A stretch of DNA of 64,000 nt from Phyllobacterium pellucidum (GCF_013327855.1 NZ_JABUMX010000007.1:124001-188000); one strand, 5' to 3'; positions 17,234-26,119 are shown, counted from the first letter of the stretch. Made by a program: numbers and translations. The notes: generated by a model not told the origin, from the letters alone.

Positions 17234-17494
17234 ATGAACAACAGCGACTATACGTTGCCAGAAACAATTTCCACGGCGCTAGCCAAAGGTACCAATATTG
17301 TCACGGCATTTCGCGAACAATTCGGATATTCCGTCGAGGATTTGGCCGTAGCATGCGGTCTGACTTCCCTCGAAATTGAAACGATCGAAAGCGGTCAAAA
17401 CAACGACCCAGCCAAACTGGAGCGTATTGCCCACGCATTGGGGCTTCCCAACAATGCAATGATCATTGAAGAATCGAAGCGCCTAAGCGCCTGA
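17234..17494 (+). CDS. Small XRE-type helix-turn-helix protein
   Basis: An 86-residue protein consisting almost wholly of an XRE/Cro-like fold (about residues 22-78: FREQFGYSVEDLAVACGLTSLEIETIESG, then AKLERIAHALGLP). There is no effector domain. A TAGGAGC ribosome site lies ahead of the ATG, and a strong intrinsic terminator follows, so it looks like a monocistronic unit. Its target is unknown; no toxin or phage genes flank it. It may be a small stand-alone regulator. Confidence 0.75.
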   Translation: MNNSDYTLPETISTALAKGTNIVTAFREQFGYSVEDLAVACGLTSLEIETIESGQNNDPAKLERIAHALGLPNNAMIIEESKRLSA

Positions 17495-17520
17495 AATCTT
17501 TAAATTAATAAATCGGACTC

Positions 17521-17565
17521 AAAAAGCTGCCAGGGTGATATCCCAACTCTGGCAGCTTTTTGTTT
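17521..17565. terminator. Strong intrinsic terminator (bidirectional)
   Basis: A 13-base perfect inverted repeat (AAAAAGCTGCCAG at 17521-17533 and its complement at 17549-17561) is flanked by A-run and T-run, so it can work for the small XRE gene rightward and for the hydrolase gene leftward, whose stop is at 17568. This is the clearest rho-independent terminator in the window. Confidence 0.9.
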
Positions 17566-17567
17566 GG

Positions 17568-18401
17568 CTATAATCCAAGCAAATTACGGGTCAGCGGATG
17601 GTCGGGGTCCGTCAGCCCCTCAATGATATTCGCGTGATGCCTGCCGGGCTCTTCGACTGCTTCCACCCGGCAGTCAAATCCCGACCAAACGTTGGCCAGC
17701 AACGCATTCTGCCGCACGAACTCCGGGCGCTCCAGCGCGCCGACCCATGCGGTCACGTCAATCCCTTCCTGTGGTTCGAGGAGGGCAGGACTCTCGAGCC
17801 GTGCTTCAACCGCATCAAGATGCAGAGTTTCGTTCATCTCCGTTTTCATCAACGGCCGCAGGTCGACGAGGGGCGATATCGGGACCGTCTTGCGGATGCG
17901 TTGGCGCACTGCCTGCGGCAGGGGCGAGGTTGCAGTCATCATCCGGGCGACAAGATGACCTCCCGCTGAATGACCGGTCAGGTGGATCGGCCCTGCGACC
18001 TCGTTTGCAGCGTGCGCAATGGCAAGACCGACTTGAACCGTAATGTCGCTGACGCGCACCTCCGGACAGAGCACATAGGAAGGAATGGCGACGGCAAACC
18101 CGTTCGACACCGCACCCCTTGCCAAATGCGACCACGCGGACTTGTCGAAATCCTCCATCCAGTAGCCGCCATGAATGAAGACCGCTAGGCCGCGCAGGTC
18201 GCCTGACGGCATGAACAGGTCGAGCCGATTGCGATCGTGTTCGCCGTAGCTGACGTCGAGCTTCAACAGACCCTTGCGGTCCATTTCCTCGCGAAAGCTC
18301 GTGGCCTGCTCCAGCCACTTTGCCGGGTATCCGAAGCCATCGGGTATATAGGCAAAATTCGAATAGGCGTCGTCCCAGTCGATTGGTTCTTGCGTGACCA
18401 T
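17568..18401 (-). CDS. Alpha/beta hydrolase, probable kynurenine formamidase (AFMID type)
   Basis: A 277-residue alpha/beta hydrolase. The oxyanion motif HGGYW is at about residues 76-80, the nucleophile elbow GHSAGGH at about 137-143, and a late histidine in the GRHHANIIEGL segment completes a plausible triad. These resemble arylformamidases of the eukaryotic AFMID type, which convert N-formyl-kynurenine to kynurenine. Context supports it: kynA (tryptophan 2,3-dioxygenase) and kynU (kynureninase) lie across the divergent promoter, and no metal-dependent KynB is present here. It is the last gene after a TrpXYZ-type importer. The start at 18401 has a GGGAGGAAA ribosome site. A general carboxylesterase is the alternative. 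Confidence 0.8.
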   Translation of the reverse strand: MVTQEPIDWDDAYSNFAYIPDGFGYPAKWLEQATSFREEMDRKGLLKLDVSYGEHDRNRLDLFMPSGDLRGLAVFIHGGYWMEDFDKSAWSHLARGAVSNGFAVAIPSYVLCPEVRVSDITVQVGLAIAHAANEVAGPIHLTGHSAGGHLVARMMTATSPLPQAVRQRIRKTVPISPLVDLRPLMKTEMNETLHLDAVEARLESPALLEPQEGIDVTAWVGALERPEFVRQNALLANVWSGFDCRVEAVEEPGRHHANIIEGLTDPDHPLTRNLLGL

Positions 18402-18426
18402 CCTGTTTCCTCCCGGCGCTCTAACG

Positions 18427-19338
18427 CTATTCCCTGACCTTCTCGCGAACGGCAAACCCGCCGCCGGACTTGCGCAGATTCGGCAAGGCCAGCATCAACA
18501 GGACAAAGGCGCCGGTCGCAAATTTCAGGTCCGCGGGAGCGAGGCCGAGCGTAAGGCAGAATGAAATGAGCTGATAGTAGACCAGCGAGCCGACGACCGG
18601 CGCGAGCACCTGGCGCAGAATAGTCTGCCGTCCGGTAATAGCCTCGCCGATGATCAGGGCGGCAAGGCCATTGATCAGAATGCCGAAGCCCATGTTCACG
18701 TCGGCAAAACCTTGCGTCTGCACCATGATGCTCCCGCCGGTTGCCGAAAGCGCACTCGCGGCGCCGACGCCGATGATCGTCGCGGTGCCGACATTGATAC
18801 CCTGCGCTTCGGCCATGTCCGGGCTCGCCCCAACCGCGCGCATCGATGTGCCTTTCTCCGACATGAAGAAATAGAGCATTGCCGCAACGACGAGCAGGAT
18901 CAGAATGCCGACGATCAGGATCTTGACCCAGGGCAGATTTGCCAAGGCGCCAGCAAGCAGCGTGAACACGGTGTCGTAGGTGAACAGCGGTATATTGGTG
19001 CGCCCCATGATGCGCAGGTTGATGCTGTAAAGCATCGTCATCACCAGGATACCTGCAAGCAGCGTATTGATCTTGAAGCGCAGATGAATGAACGCTGTGC
19101 TGCATCCGGCGATGAAACCGCAGATCAGGGCAACGAAGCAGGCCAGGAACGGGTTGACGCCCCCTGCGATCAGCGTGCCGCAGACACAGCCACCGAGCGG
19201 AAAAGCACCTTCGGAGGTCAAATCCGGAAAGTTCAATATTCGGAAGGGCAGCATGACGCCGAGAACAACGAAGGCAACGATGAGGCTCTGGGCAATCGTG
19301 ACCGGGATCAGTCCGTAGAAGCTGGTGAAAACGTCCAT
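18427..19338 (-). CDS. trpY: ABC transporter permease, TrpY-like
   Basis: Inner-membrane permease of 303 residues with about eight helices, of the branched-chain-amino-acid/BPD_transp_2 superfamily but of the short kind paired with ABC_sub_bind receptors (TrpXYZ type). Landmarks include LNFPDLTSEGAFPLGG near the N-terminus and AVGASPDMAEAQGINV before the last helices. It follows the ATPase gene by 3 bases. The tryptophan assignment comes from the kyn neighbours and the binding-protein family; it is not proven by the permease sequence. Confidence 0.82.
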   Translation of the reverse strand: MDVFTSFYGLIPVTIAQSLIVAFVVLGVMLPFRILNFPDLTSEGAFPLGGCVCGTLIAGGVNPFLACFVALICGFIAGCSTAFIHLRFKINTLLAGILVMTMLYSINLRIMGRTNIPLFTYDTVFTLLAGALANLPWVKILIVGILILLVVAAMLYFFMSEKGTSMRAVGASPDMAEAQGINVGTATIIGVGAASALSATGGSIMVQTQGFADVNMGFGILINGLAALIIGEAITGRQTILRQVLAPVVGSLVYYQLISFCLTLGLAPADLKFATGAFVLLMLALPNLRKSGGGFAVREKVRE

Positions 19339-19341
19339 GGC

Positions 19342-20136
19342 TCAATTTCCCTGCAGCGCGATAGCGTCGGATTTGGTGTGGAACCGGTCGATGAGGTCAG
19401 AGACCGTGATGCCGCGCTTCTCCTCGGGGCCGATTTCTACCAGCACCTTGCCGGCGTCCATCATGACGATCCGGTTGCCGTAATTGATCGCGTGTTCCAT
19501 GTTGTGGGTGACCATCAGCGTCGTGAGCTTGAGCTCTTCCACCGCGCGCACCGTCGTGTCCATCACGAGCTTTGCCGTGCGCGGATCGAGCGCTGCCGTA
19601 TGCTCGTCGAGAAGCAGCAGTTTTGGCTGGGTAGAGACCGCCATGACCAGCGAAAGCGACTGGCGTTGACCGCCGGACAGGAGCCCAACCGGCATGTCCA
19701 GACGCTTTTCGAGTCCAAGGTTGAGTTCGGCGAGTTGCTCGCTGTATCTGGCACGCCGCGCTGACGTTAGTCCGAAGGAAAAGCCCCGCCGTTTGCCGCG
19801 CAGTTCGGCCAGGAGCATGTTCTCGCCAATGGTCATCGTTGGCGCGGTACCGATCATCGGATCCTGGAAGACGCGGGCAATAAACTGGGCCCGGCGATGC
19901 GCGTTGAGGCGCGTGACGTCCTGCCCGTCAATGGAGATGCGTCCGGAGTCGAGCGGCAGCTTGCCGGAGACCGCGTTGAGGAAACTGGACTTGCCGGCGC
20001 CGTTGCTGCCGATGACGATGCAAAAGTCCGCCGGTGCAAGGTTGACATTGAGTCCGTCGAGCGCCCGGCGCTCGTCCTGCGTACCGCGATAGAAAATCTT
20101 TGTGCCGCCCGTTACGGAAAGCATGTTCTTTGTCAT
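19342..20136 (-). CDS. trpZ: ABC transporter ATP-binding protein, TrpZ-like
   Basis: ATPase of 264 residues. Walker A GSNGAGKSS is at about residues 38-46, the signature SGGQRQSLSL at about 145-154, Walker B LLLLDEHTAALDP (an H replaces the usual P after DE), and the switch histidine MVTHNMEHA. The start at 20136 (MTKNMLSVTGG) gives the family N-terminus; the frame is open upstream to 20307 but that part overlaps the intercistronic hairpin. It works with the TrpY-like permease and TrpX-like receptor. Confidence 0.86.
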   Translation of the reverse strand: MTKNMLSVTGGTKIFYRGTQDERRALDGLNVNLAPADFCIVIGSNGAGKSSFLNAVSGKLPLDSGRISIDGQDVTRLNAHRRAQFIARVFQDPMIGTAPTMTIGENMLLAELRGKRRGFSFGLTSARRARYSEQLAELNLGLEKRLDMPVGLLSGGQRQSLSLVMAVSTQPKLLLLDEHTAALDPRTAKLVMDTTVRAVEELKLTTLMVTHNMEHAINYGNRIVMMDAGKVLVEIGPEEKRGITVSDLIDRFHTKSDAIALQGN

Positions 20137-20174
20137 TGATGAGCCCTCGAACTCCGAGCTGTATGCCCCACGCA

Positions 20175-20208
20175 ATAGTTCCTGCGTCATGGTTGGCGCA
20201 GGAACTAT
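20175..20208 (-). other. Intercistronic stem-loop between trpX and trpZ
   Basis: A perfect 12-bp inverted repeat (ATAGTTCCTGCG at 20175-20186 and its complement at 20197-20208, 10-base loop) lies 25 bases after the binding-protein stop and about 40 bases before the ATPase start. There is no T-run on the transcribed strand. It likely tunes the ratio of receptor to membrane components. Confidence 0.6.
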
Positions 20209-20233
20209 AGGTTTGCAGGCGAAAGGAGAAGGC

Positions 20234-21208
20234 TTATTTGACGAAGCACTCGCAATCTTTGAGGCTTTCCGGCACTTTTTGTCCGGTTTTGGCAAGCACG
20301 GCCTCATTGATCAAAGCAGTATGGTCTTCATAAGTCGGCTTGATCGGAGCAAGACTTGCTGGCGACTTGCCGGCAATGATCTCCGCTGCAAGCTTTGCCG
20401 CATTCTGCCCGACCTTGGTGTACGAGACCTCGAAAGCTGCAGCAACGAGACCGTCACGTACCGCCTGTGCCGATGCGTTGACGATCGGAATGTTGACCGA
20501 GAGGGCGGCTGCGGCAACGGCGGGCACAGCTGGCTGAACCAGGTTCGAGCCCGGAACGTAGATGACGTCCGCCTTGCCGGCGAGCGAGCTGACGCGGATC
20601 GGAATATCGTTGGTGTTGTCGAGGCCGACTTCGACTAGCTCCATGCCTTCGGCCTTAGCGGCTTCCTTGATCAGCTTGAGCACGGCAACGTCGTTGTCTT
20701 CGCCCGGATTGTAGAGATAGGCGAGGCGCTTGGCATCGGGCAGCAGCTTGCGGATGAACTTGACCACTGAGCTGACGTCCTGCAAATCCGACGCGCCAGT
20801 CATGCCGGTGTCGCCAGCTTCCCAGGATGGCGTCAGCTTTGCTGCGACCGGATCGGTCACCGCTGCGAAGACGACTGGCGTGCCGGAATTGCCGACGATC
20901 TGGCGCGCGCCCTGTGCGACCGGAGTGGTGACGGCGAGGATGAGCTTCGGGCTTCCCGAAACGAGCTTCGTGACCATTTGCGGGATGAGGGTCGCATCGA
21001 AATTGACCTGCAACTCATCATAGACAGCATCGGCAACGCCGAGTTTCGCCAATTCCGCCTTGAACGAGGTCACGGTTTCGTCGAGCTGCGGATGCTTGCC
21101 GAACTGGGCAATGCCGATTTTCGTTTCGGCTGAGGCCACGCCTATGTGCAGGCTAAGGCCGAGTGCTGCCGCGAGCGCAGTGCGCACCGCATATTTTGCG
21201 CCAATCAT
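20234..21208 (-). CDS. trpX: ABC transporter substrate-binding protein, TrpX-like
   Basis: Periplasmic receptor of 324 residues in the ABC_sub_bind family (TrpX type). A signal peptide ends at about residue 27 (VASA/E) and the mature part begins TKIGIAQFGKHPQLDET. Family features include the LILAVTTPVAQGARQ segment, VFAAVTDPVAAKL and AYLYNPGEDNDVAVL. The start at 21208 has a GGGAGAC ribosome site. It is the first gene of the importer-formamidase operon and is divergent from the GntR regulator and kynUA, so tryptophan or a kynurenine intermediate is the likely ligand. Confidence 0.85.
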   Translation of the reverse strand: MIGAKYAVRTALAAALGLSLHIGVASAETKIGIAQFGKHPQLDETVTSFKAELAKLGVADAVYDELQVNFDATLIPQMVTKLVSGSPKLILAVTTPVAQGARQIVGNSGTPVVFAAVTDPVAAKLTPSWEAGDTGMTGASDLQDVSSVVKFIRKLLPDAKRLAYLYNPGEDNDVAVLKLIKEAAKAEGMELVEVGLDNTNDIPIRVSSLAGKADVIYVPGSNLVQPAVPAVAAAALSVNIPIVNASAQAVRDGLVAAAFEVSYTKVGQNAAKLAAEIIAGKSPASLAPIKPTYEDHTALINEAVLAKTGQKVPESLKDCECFVK

Positions 21209-21256
21209 CGAATGTCTCCCTTTTTTGTGTGTTCCAACCCCTGAGGCTTGAAAATA

Positions 21257-21281
21257 GTATAACAAGCGTGAAATGATATAC
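21257..21281. promoter_or_regulatory. Candidate GntR operator in trpX / regulator-kynUA spacer
   Basis: GTATAACA (21257-21264) and TGATATAC (21274-21281) are inverted half-sites matching at 7 of 8 positions, spaced by 9 bases, in the 106-base spacer between the importer operon and the GntR-kynU-kynA operon. The position suits control of both directions by the adjacent FCD-type GntR protein. Confidence 0.45.
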
Positions 21282-21314
21282 AATACAAAATGGGGCAAAC
21301 CCACAGAGGGAACG

Positions 21315-22058
21315 ATGGCCGAGAGCGTCAAATCGGACAGCCTTTACGCGGCGCTGCGATCGCGCATTCTCAATGGAAGATTGCGTCCGGGCCAGTCGTT
21401 GCGGCTACGCGCGCTTGCCGAGGAATTGGGCGGCAGCGCAACACCTGTTCGAGAAGCGCTCAATCGCCTGCATGCCGAAAACTTCGTGACGACCGAAGCC
21501 AACAAGGGCTTCCGTGTTGCAACTGTAACGCTCGAGGAACTTGAAGATCTGGAATCGGCCCGCGCTGCGATCGAAACCCAGCTGCTGCTGCGATCGATCG
21601 ACAAGGGCGAGCGCGACTGGGAAGCGCGCCTCGTCAGCGCCCATTACCGGCTGTCGAAATGCGAGGTTCCCAACTCATTTTCCCAATCGGAAGCAATCGA
21701 TCTTTGGGACGCCGCACATACGGAGTTCCACTTCGCCCTGATTGACGGCGCCGCCTCACTCTGGCTGATGAATTTCGCACGACAGGTCAATGCCCAGCTG
21801 CAACGCTACCGCCGACACATCATCCTGCGCATCGATCACCTCAATCGCTCCGCAGCGCAAAATGGCAACGGCTCGCTGGGCGTCCTGTCACGCGAAGCGC
21901 TTGGTATCGATGCGCACACGGCGCTTATGCAGGCGGCGCTCGATCGGGACAGATCGAAGGCCGAGGCCTTGATGCTCGACCACGTGCGTCTCGCCAAGGA
22001 CGCCTTTTTGAAACTTGCCAAGGCCAGCGGCATTTCCGGCATTGATGCCGCCGCCTGA
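21315..22058 (+). CDS. GntR-family (FCD) transcriptional regulator
   Basis: A 247-residue regulator with an N-terminal winged helix-turn-helix (about residues 8-70: LYAALRSRILNGRLRPGQSLRLRALAEELG then TPVREALNRL) and a C-terminal all-helical FCD domain containing the DLWDAAHTEFHFALI metal/ligand helix. The ATG at 21315 has a GAGGGA ribosome site; an earlier ATG at 21273 lies inside the candidate operator and is less likely. It is 14 bases ahead of kynU in the same direction, so it probably autoregulates and controls tryptophan catabolism, with a kynurenine-pathway metabolite as likely effector. Confidence 0.9.
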   Translation: MAESVKSDSLYAALRSRILNGRLRPGQSLRLRALAEELGGSATPVREALNRLHAENFVTTEANKGFRVATVTLEELEDLESARAAIETQLLLRSIDKGERDWEARLVSAHYRLSKCEVPNSFSQSEAIDLWDAAHTEFHFALIDGAASLWLMNFARQVNAQLQRYRRHIILRIDHLNRSAAQNGNGSLGVLSREALGIDAHTALMQAALDRDRSKAEALMLDHVRLAKDAFLKLAKASGISGIDAAA

Positions 22059-22072
22059 CGAACAGGGACACC

Positions 22073-23320
22073 ATGGATAATACCACCCAAAGAATTGACG
22101 CCGCGGCGGCAGATCGTTCCGATCCGCTTCGTGGTTTTCGCGAACGCTTCCATTTGCCGGAGGGCGTCATATACCTCGACGGCAATTCGCTCGGCGCTTT
22201 GCCTGAATCCGTCCGCCAGCGTGTGTTGAACACGATCGACAAGGAGTGGGGCGTCGATCTCATCCGCAGCTGGAATACCGCCGACTGGGTGCACCTTCCA
22301 CAACGTGTTGGCGCCTGCATAGCCCGCATCATCGGTGCGGAGGAGGGGGCCGTCGTCGCCGCTGACAGCACATCGATCAATCTGTTCAAGGTGCTTTCAG
22401 CCGCCCTCGACTTGAACCCCGGCCGCAGCAAGATCGTCTCCGAGCGCGAAAACTTCCCCACAGACCTCTATATCGCGGAGGGCGTCGCCAAGCAGATCGG
22501 CAAGGGTCACCGGCTGGTTCTGTCGGATTCGCCCGAGGATATCCCAGGATTGCTCGATGAAGACGTCGCGGTGCTCATGCTGACGCACGTCAATTATCGC
22601 ACCGGCTATCGCTACGACATGGCGGCACTGACGCGCGCCGCCCATGACAAGGGCATTCTCGTCATCTGGGATCTGGCACATTCGGCAGGCGCAATGCCGG
22701 TCGATCTAAGCGGAGCCGAGGCGGATTTCGCCATTGGCTGTGGCTATAAATACCTCAACGGCGGTCCGGGCGCTCCTGCCTTCCTCTACGTCAATCCTCG
22801 GCATCACGGCGGCTTCCGCCAGCCGCTTTCCGGTTGGTTCGGTCACCGTGCGCCGTTCGATTTCGACTCCGCCTATACACCTTCCAACAAGATCGAGCAG
22901 TATCTATGCGGCACGCCCCCGGTTCTTGCGATGGTCGCCATGGATGAAGCGATGGCCATCTGGGATGACGTCGACATGGCGGCGCTCCGCGCCAAGTCGA
23001 TAGCGCTTTGCGACCTGTTTATCCAGGAGATCGACAGCTTCGCCGAGCGTCTTGGTTTGCGGCTGGTTACGCCGCGAGAACCGGAATTGCGCGGCAGCCA
23101 GGTCTCTTATTCTTGCGAAAACGGTTATGCGATCATGCAGGCGCTGATTGCGCGCGGCGTGATCGGCGATTTCCGTGCGCCCGATATTATTCGCTTCGGA
23201 TTCACGCCGCTTTATCTGAGTTTCGCCGAAGTCGAAAAAGCGGCAGCAATCCTCAAGGACATTCTCGAAACAAGCGCCTGGGATGCGCCGGAATTCCACG
23301 TCCGGGGCGCCGTGACATGA
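22073..23320 (+). CDS. kynU: Kynureninase
   Basis: PLP enzyme of 415 residues that cleaves L-kynurenine to anthranilate and alanine. Landmarks: [11 protein letters not shown] near residue 35, the phosphate-binding [11 protein letters not shown], the Asp in [16 protein letters not shown], and the Schiff-base lysine in [15 protein letters not shown] at about residue 224. [11 protein letters not shown] is seen near the C-terminus. It follows the GntR gene by 14 bases and overlaps kynA as ATGA, so the three form one operon. Length is normal. Confidence 0.96.
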   Translation: MDNTTQRIDAAAADRSDPLRGFRERFHLPEGVIYLDGNSLGALPESVRQRVLNTIDKEWGVDLIRSWNTADWVHLPQRVGACIARIIGAEEGAVVAADSTSINLFKVLSAALDLNPGRSKIVSERENFPTDLYIAEGVAKQIGKGHRLVLSDSPEDIPGLLDEDVAVLMLTHVNYRTGYRYDMAALTRAAHDKGILVIWDLAHSAGAMPVDLSGAEADFAIGCGYKYLNGGPGAPAFLYVNPRHHGGFRQPLSGWFGHRAPFDFDSAYTPSNKIEQYLCGTPPVLAMVAMDEAMAIWDDVDMAALRAKSIALCDLFIQEIDSFAERLGLRLVTPREPELRGSQVSYSCENGYAIMQALIARGVIGDFRAPDIIRFGFTPLYLSFAEVEKAAAILKDILETSAWDAPEFHVRGAVT

Positions 23321-24156
23321 CGCGTACGCCTTACGATCCGGAACAGGAAGGCGCGCAGATGATGTTCGATGGGCGAATGTCCTATGGCGACTATCTGCGC
23401 CTCGACAGGATTCTTTCAGCGCAAACGCCGCTGTCCGACGCTCATGACGAAATGCTGTTCATCGTGCAGCACCAGGCATCAGAGATCTGGATGCGCCTCG
23501 TCATTCACGAACTGACATCGGTTTGCCAGCACATTGCAAGCGATGATCTCGCGCCGTCCTTCAAGATGCTTGCGCGGGTTTCGCGCATTCTCGATCAGCT
23601 CAATTCGGCATGGGATGTGCTGCGCACCATGACGCCGAGCGAATACACGACGTTCCGCGAAGCCCTCGGCATGTCGTCTGGATTCCAGTCGTTCCAATAC
23701 CGTGCGATCGAGTTCCTTGCCGGCAACAAGAACGCGGCGATGATGCGCCCGCATGAGCACAAGCCGGACATTCACGCCTGGCTCAAGGACATCCTGCACA
23801 AGCCCAGCATCTATGACGAATCCCTGCGGCTCCTCGCGCGCAAGGGCTTTGCCATCGATCACGCCGTACTGGAGCGTGACTGGTCGCGGCCTTACCAGCC
23901 CAATGAGAGCGTCCGCAATGCCTGGCTCCAAATCTATCGCGATCCCGAAGCAAATTGGTCCCTCTACGAACTTGCCGAAAAGCTCGTCGATTTCGAGGAT
24001 TACTTTCGGCGCTGGCGCTTCAACCATGTGACGACGGTCGAGCGCATCATCGGGTTCAAGACCGGCACGGGCGGCACATCCGGCGTCAACTATCTGCGCA
24101 AGATGCTCGAAGTGGTGCTGTTTCCCGAACTCTGGAACGTGCGGACCGAGCTTTAG
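23317..24156 (+). CDS. kynA: Tryptophan 2,3-dioxygenase
   Basis: Heme enzyme of 279 residues that oxidises L-tryptophan to N-formyl-kynurenine, the first step of the kynurenine pathway. Seen: [16 protein letters not shown], the distal-pocket [32 protein letters not shown], the proximal-histidine segment [21 protein letters not shown] and GVNYLRK. The start at 23317 overlaps the kynU stop (ATGA); the frame is open further upstream but within kynU. Together with kynU and the AFMID-like hydrolase it gives a route from tryptophan to anthranilate. Confidence 0.96.
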   Translation: MTRTPYDPEQEGAQMMFDGRMSYGDYLRLDRILSAQTPLSDAHDEMLFIVQHQASEIWMRLVIHELTSVCQHIASDDLAPSFKMLARVSRILDQLNSAWDVLRTMTPSEYTTFREALGMSSGFQSFQYRAIEFLAGNKNAAMMRPHEHKPDIHAWLKDILHKPSIYDESLRLLARKGFAIDHAVLERDWSRPYQPNESVRNAWLQIYRDPEANWSLYELAEKLVDFEDYFRRWRFNHVTTVERIIGFKTGTGGTSGVNYLRKMLEVVLFPELWNVRTEL

Positions 24157-24182
24157 CTTATTCGTCGAGATAGAATTGCTGC

Positions 24183-24557
24183 CTAGGCTGCCCGCTTGTC
24201 GATCATCACGCAGTCCATCGCCGATTTTGCATGGACCTGGTTACTGTGCGCAAAACCATGTTTGGCAATTGCTGCAAGATCGTCATCGGGCCGGATTGGC
24301 CGCGACCACCAGTTTTCATTGAGTTTCCAGCCTTGGGCAGCGGCGCTTTCGATATCGGCGCTGTCAGGACGCAGTACACAGGATTCGTGCACGATGCGCG
24401 CATCCGGCGACCGTCTCATCATAATTTGCCGGCCACGCTTGAGCGCACTCGCTTCATCATCTTCAATAACAAGCTGATGATAAAGATGACGTGTCTGTTT
24501 ATACTTCGTCAGATAAGCGAACTTGACTTGATATGCTGGCAAAACCTTCTCCTGCAT
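24183..24557 (-). CDS. Hypothetical protein
   Basis: A protein of about 124 residues with no family I recognise. It is soluble, rich in charged residues, and shows a paired pattern (VKFAYLTKYKQTRHLYHQLVI then EDDEASALKRGRQIMMRRSP) that could be a small alpha/beta fold. I chose the ATG at 24557; a TTG eight codons earlier (24581) is possible, and neither has a strong ribosome site. It converges on kynA and is separated from the next gene by about 190 bases. Coding is supported mainly by uninterrupted frame and by codon use similar to neighbours. Confidence 0.6.
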   Translation of the reverse strand: MQEKVLPAYQVKFAYLTKYKQTRHLYHQLVIEDDEASALKRGRQIMMRRSPDARIVHESCVLRPDSADIESAAAQGWKLNENWWSRPIRPDDDLAAIAKHGFAHSNQVHAKSAMDCVMIDKRAA

Positions 24558-24746
24558 CAAAGACTCAACCGCGTTAACCAATTCTTAATATTGTTTGCGA
24601 TGCAGTCTTTTTCAAGGATGTCGGGGTTTTGCACAGATTAATTTATCGATGACGCACTCAAGCAACGTATTGATTAGCCTCGGTCTTCTCCAGTCGTTCC
24701 GAAAGCGAAATGAATGGGATCGACTACATGGATCCTCTCTTCTCGC

Positions 24747-26066
24747 TCACGCGCCGTAGACGAGCTTGTCCTGGCGGGCGCGCAGTTCGACGATCTTCGA
24801 GCCTGGCACCGGCGCGGCATTTGCGCTGGTGATGAGTTCGCCCTTGCGGATCGGCGCCGTGACGGTGCCGCCCTGCAGAAGCCCGCAGGGGATCGCCCCC
24901 GCTTCACGCGCTTCCGCCGCGGTCATGATCCAGGCGCGATAGCAATATTCGCCGATGGCATCGAGCTTCTCGCCCGGCTGCATGTCCTTCTTGGCGACGG
25001 CGCAGACCTCGGCAACGGGCTTGGCCAGCGGCACCATGTCGGGCTTGCCGTAAAGGACGACACGGGCGCAGGTCAGCGGTACTTCGAGCGAAGTCAGGTG
25101 ATAGGGCCGGTGGAAGGTGAAGTACGGGCCCTTGCCCATCTTCAGGTCTTCCATGCGCTCGGAAATGCGCGGATGCGACATGTCGGCGACGACGAAGACG
25201 CCGGGGGCAACGCCCTTGCCGATCGAATAGTCGACGACCCCGACCCGTGAGAGCACGCCACCATCCTTTTCCGGGATCAGCGTCTTCGACAACTGGTCGA
25301 GCGTTGCCGCCGGACCGTGCATGCCGGGCTTGTCGGGCACGAGCCCGGTGGCATTGGCGATCGCCGCCATTTCCACCATGGTCTTCGAGCCGTCGACGAA
25401 CTCGACCAGCATGCGCACGTTCATGTGCCGGCGTTCGGCTTCCTCGGCATAGTCGTCGGGAATGGCATCGATGTTGAGCGGGTTGTTCTTGCCCTTGCCG
25501 GCGGCGACGATCGGATGGCCCATGGCCGAGACGAATTCGATGAGTTCCATGCACGACGACGGCTCGTCGCCGGCGCCGAGCGAGTAGGTGACGCCGAGCC
25601 GGTCGGCCTCGCTCTTCAGATAGGCCCCGATGGTCACGTCCGCCTCGACATTCATCATCACGAGGTGCTTGCCGTGCTCCATTGCCCGCAGGCCGATCTC
25701 GGCCCCGACCGCCGGAACCCCGGTCGCATCGATGACGACGTCGATGAGGTCGTTTTCAAGGATGAGATTGGCATCGTCGGTGACGGCAACCTTGCCGGCC
25801 TCCATCGCCGCCGTCAGCGCCGTGGCATTGGCGACCTCGCGGCCATGGCCGCTCTCCTGGTAGGCGATGTCGACGGCTTTCAGCGCATTCGGCAGCTTCA
25901 GTTCCGAGATCGCGCCGATCTCGATGCCCGGCATGTGCGCCACGCGCGTCACGATATCGGTGCCCATCTCGCCCGAACCAATCAGCCCGATGCGGATCGG
26001 CCGCCCGGCATCCGCCCGCGCCTGCATGTCTCGCGCCAGTCCCGTCAGTGCAACATTGGTGCTCAT
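24747..26066 (-). CDS. SAF-domain NAD(P)-dependent oxidoreductase
   Basis: A 439-residue protein of the homoserine-dehydrogenase-like oxidoreductases that end in a SAF domain. The Rossmann fold starts at about residue 23 (IRIGLIGSGEMGTDIV), followed by DVVIDATGVPAVGAEIG and the catalytic-region GAGDEPSSCMELIEF. The C-terminal about 80 residues (VAKKDMQPGEKLDAIGEYCYRAW, then PIRKGELITSANA) form the SAF module, sometimes misannotated as FlgA. It likely oxidises or isomerises a sugar acid or polyol derivative, but the substrate is unknown. A CGGAGGAT ribosome site precedes the ATG. It lies just after galM in the same direction. The gene is visibly richer in G+C at third positions than its neighbours, which may point to different ancestry. 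Confidence 0.85.
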   Translation of the reverse strand: MSTNVALTGLARDMQARADAGRPIRIGLIGSGEMGTDIVTRVAHMPGIEIGAISELKLPNALKAVDIAYQESGHGREVANATALTAAMEAGKVAVTDDANLILENDLIDVVIDATGVPAVGAEIGLRAMEHGKHLVMMNVEADVTIGAYLKSEADRLGVTYSLGAGDEPSSCMELIEFVSAMGHPIVAAGKGKNNPLNIDAIPDDYAEEAERRHMNVRMLVEFVDGSKTMVEMAAIANATGLVPDKPGMHGPAATLDQLSKTLIPEKDGGVLSRVGVVDYSIGKGVAPGVFVVADMSHPRISERMEDLKMGKGPYFTFHRPYHLTSLEVPLTCARVVLYGKPDMVPLAKPVAEVCAVAKKDMQPGEKLDAIGEYCYRAWIMTAAEAREAGAIPCGLLQGGTVTAPIRKGELITSANAAPVPGSKIVELRARQDKLVYGA

Positions 26067-26119
26067 CTGATTATCCTCCGGTTTGATGGGACCGGAATAG
26101 GACGGCAGGAGGCGATTGT

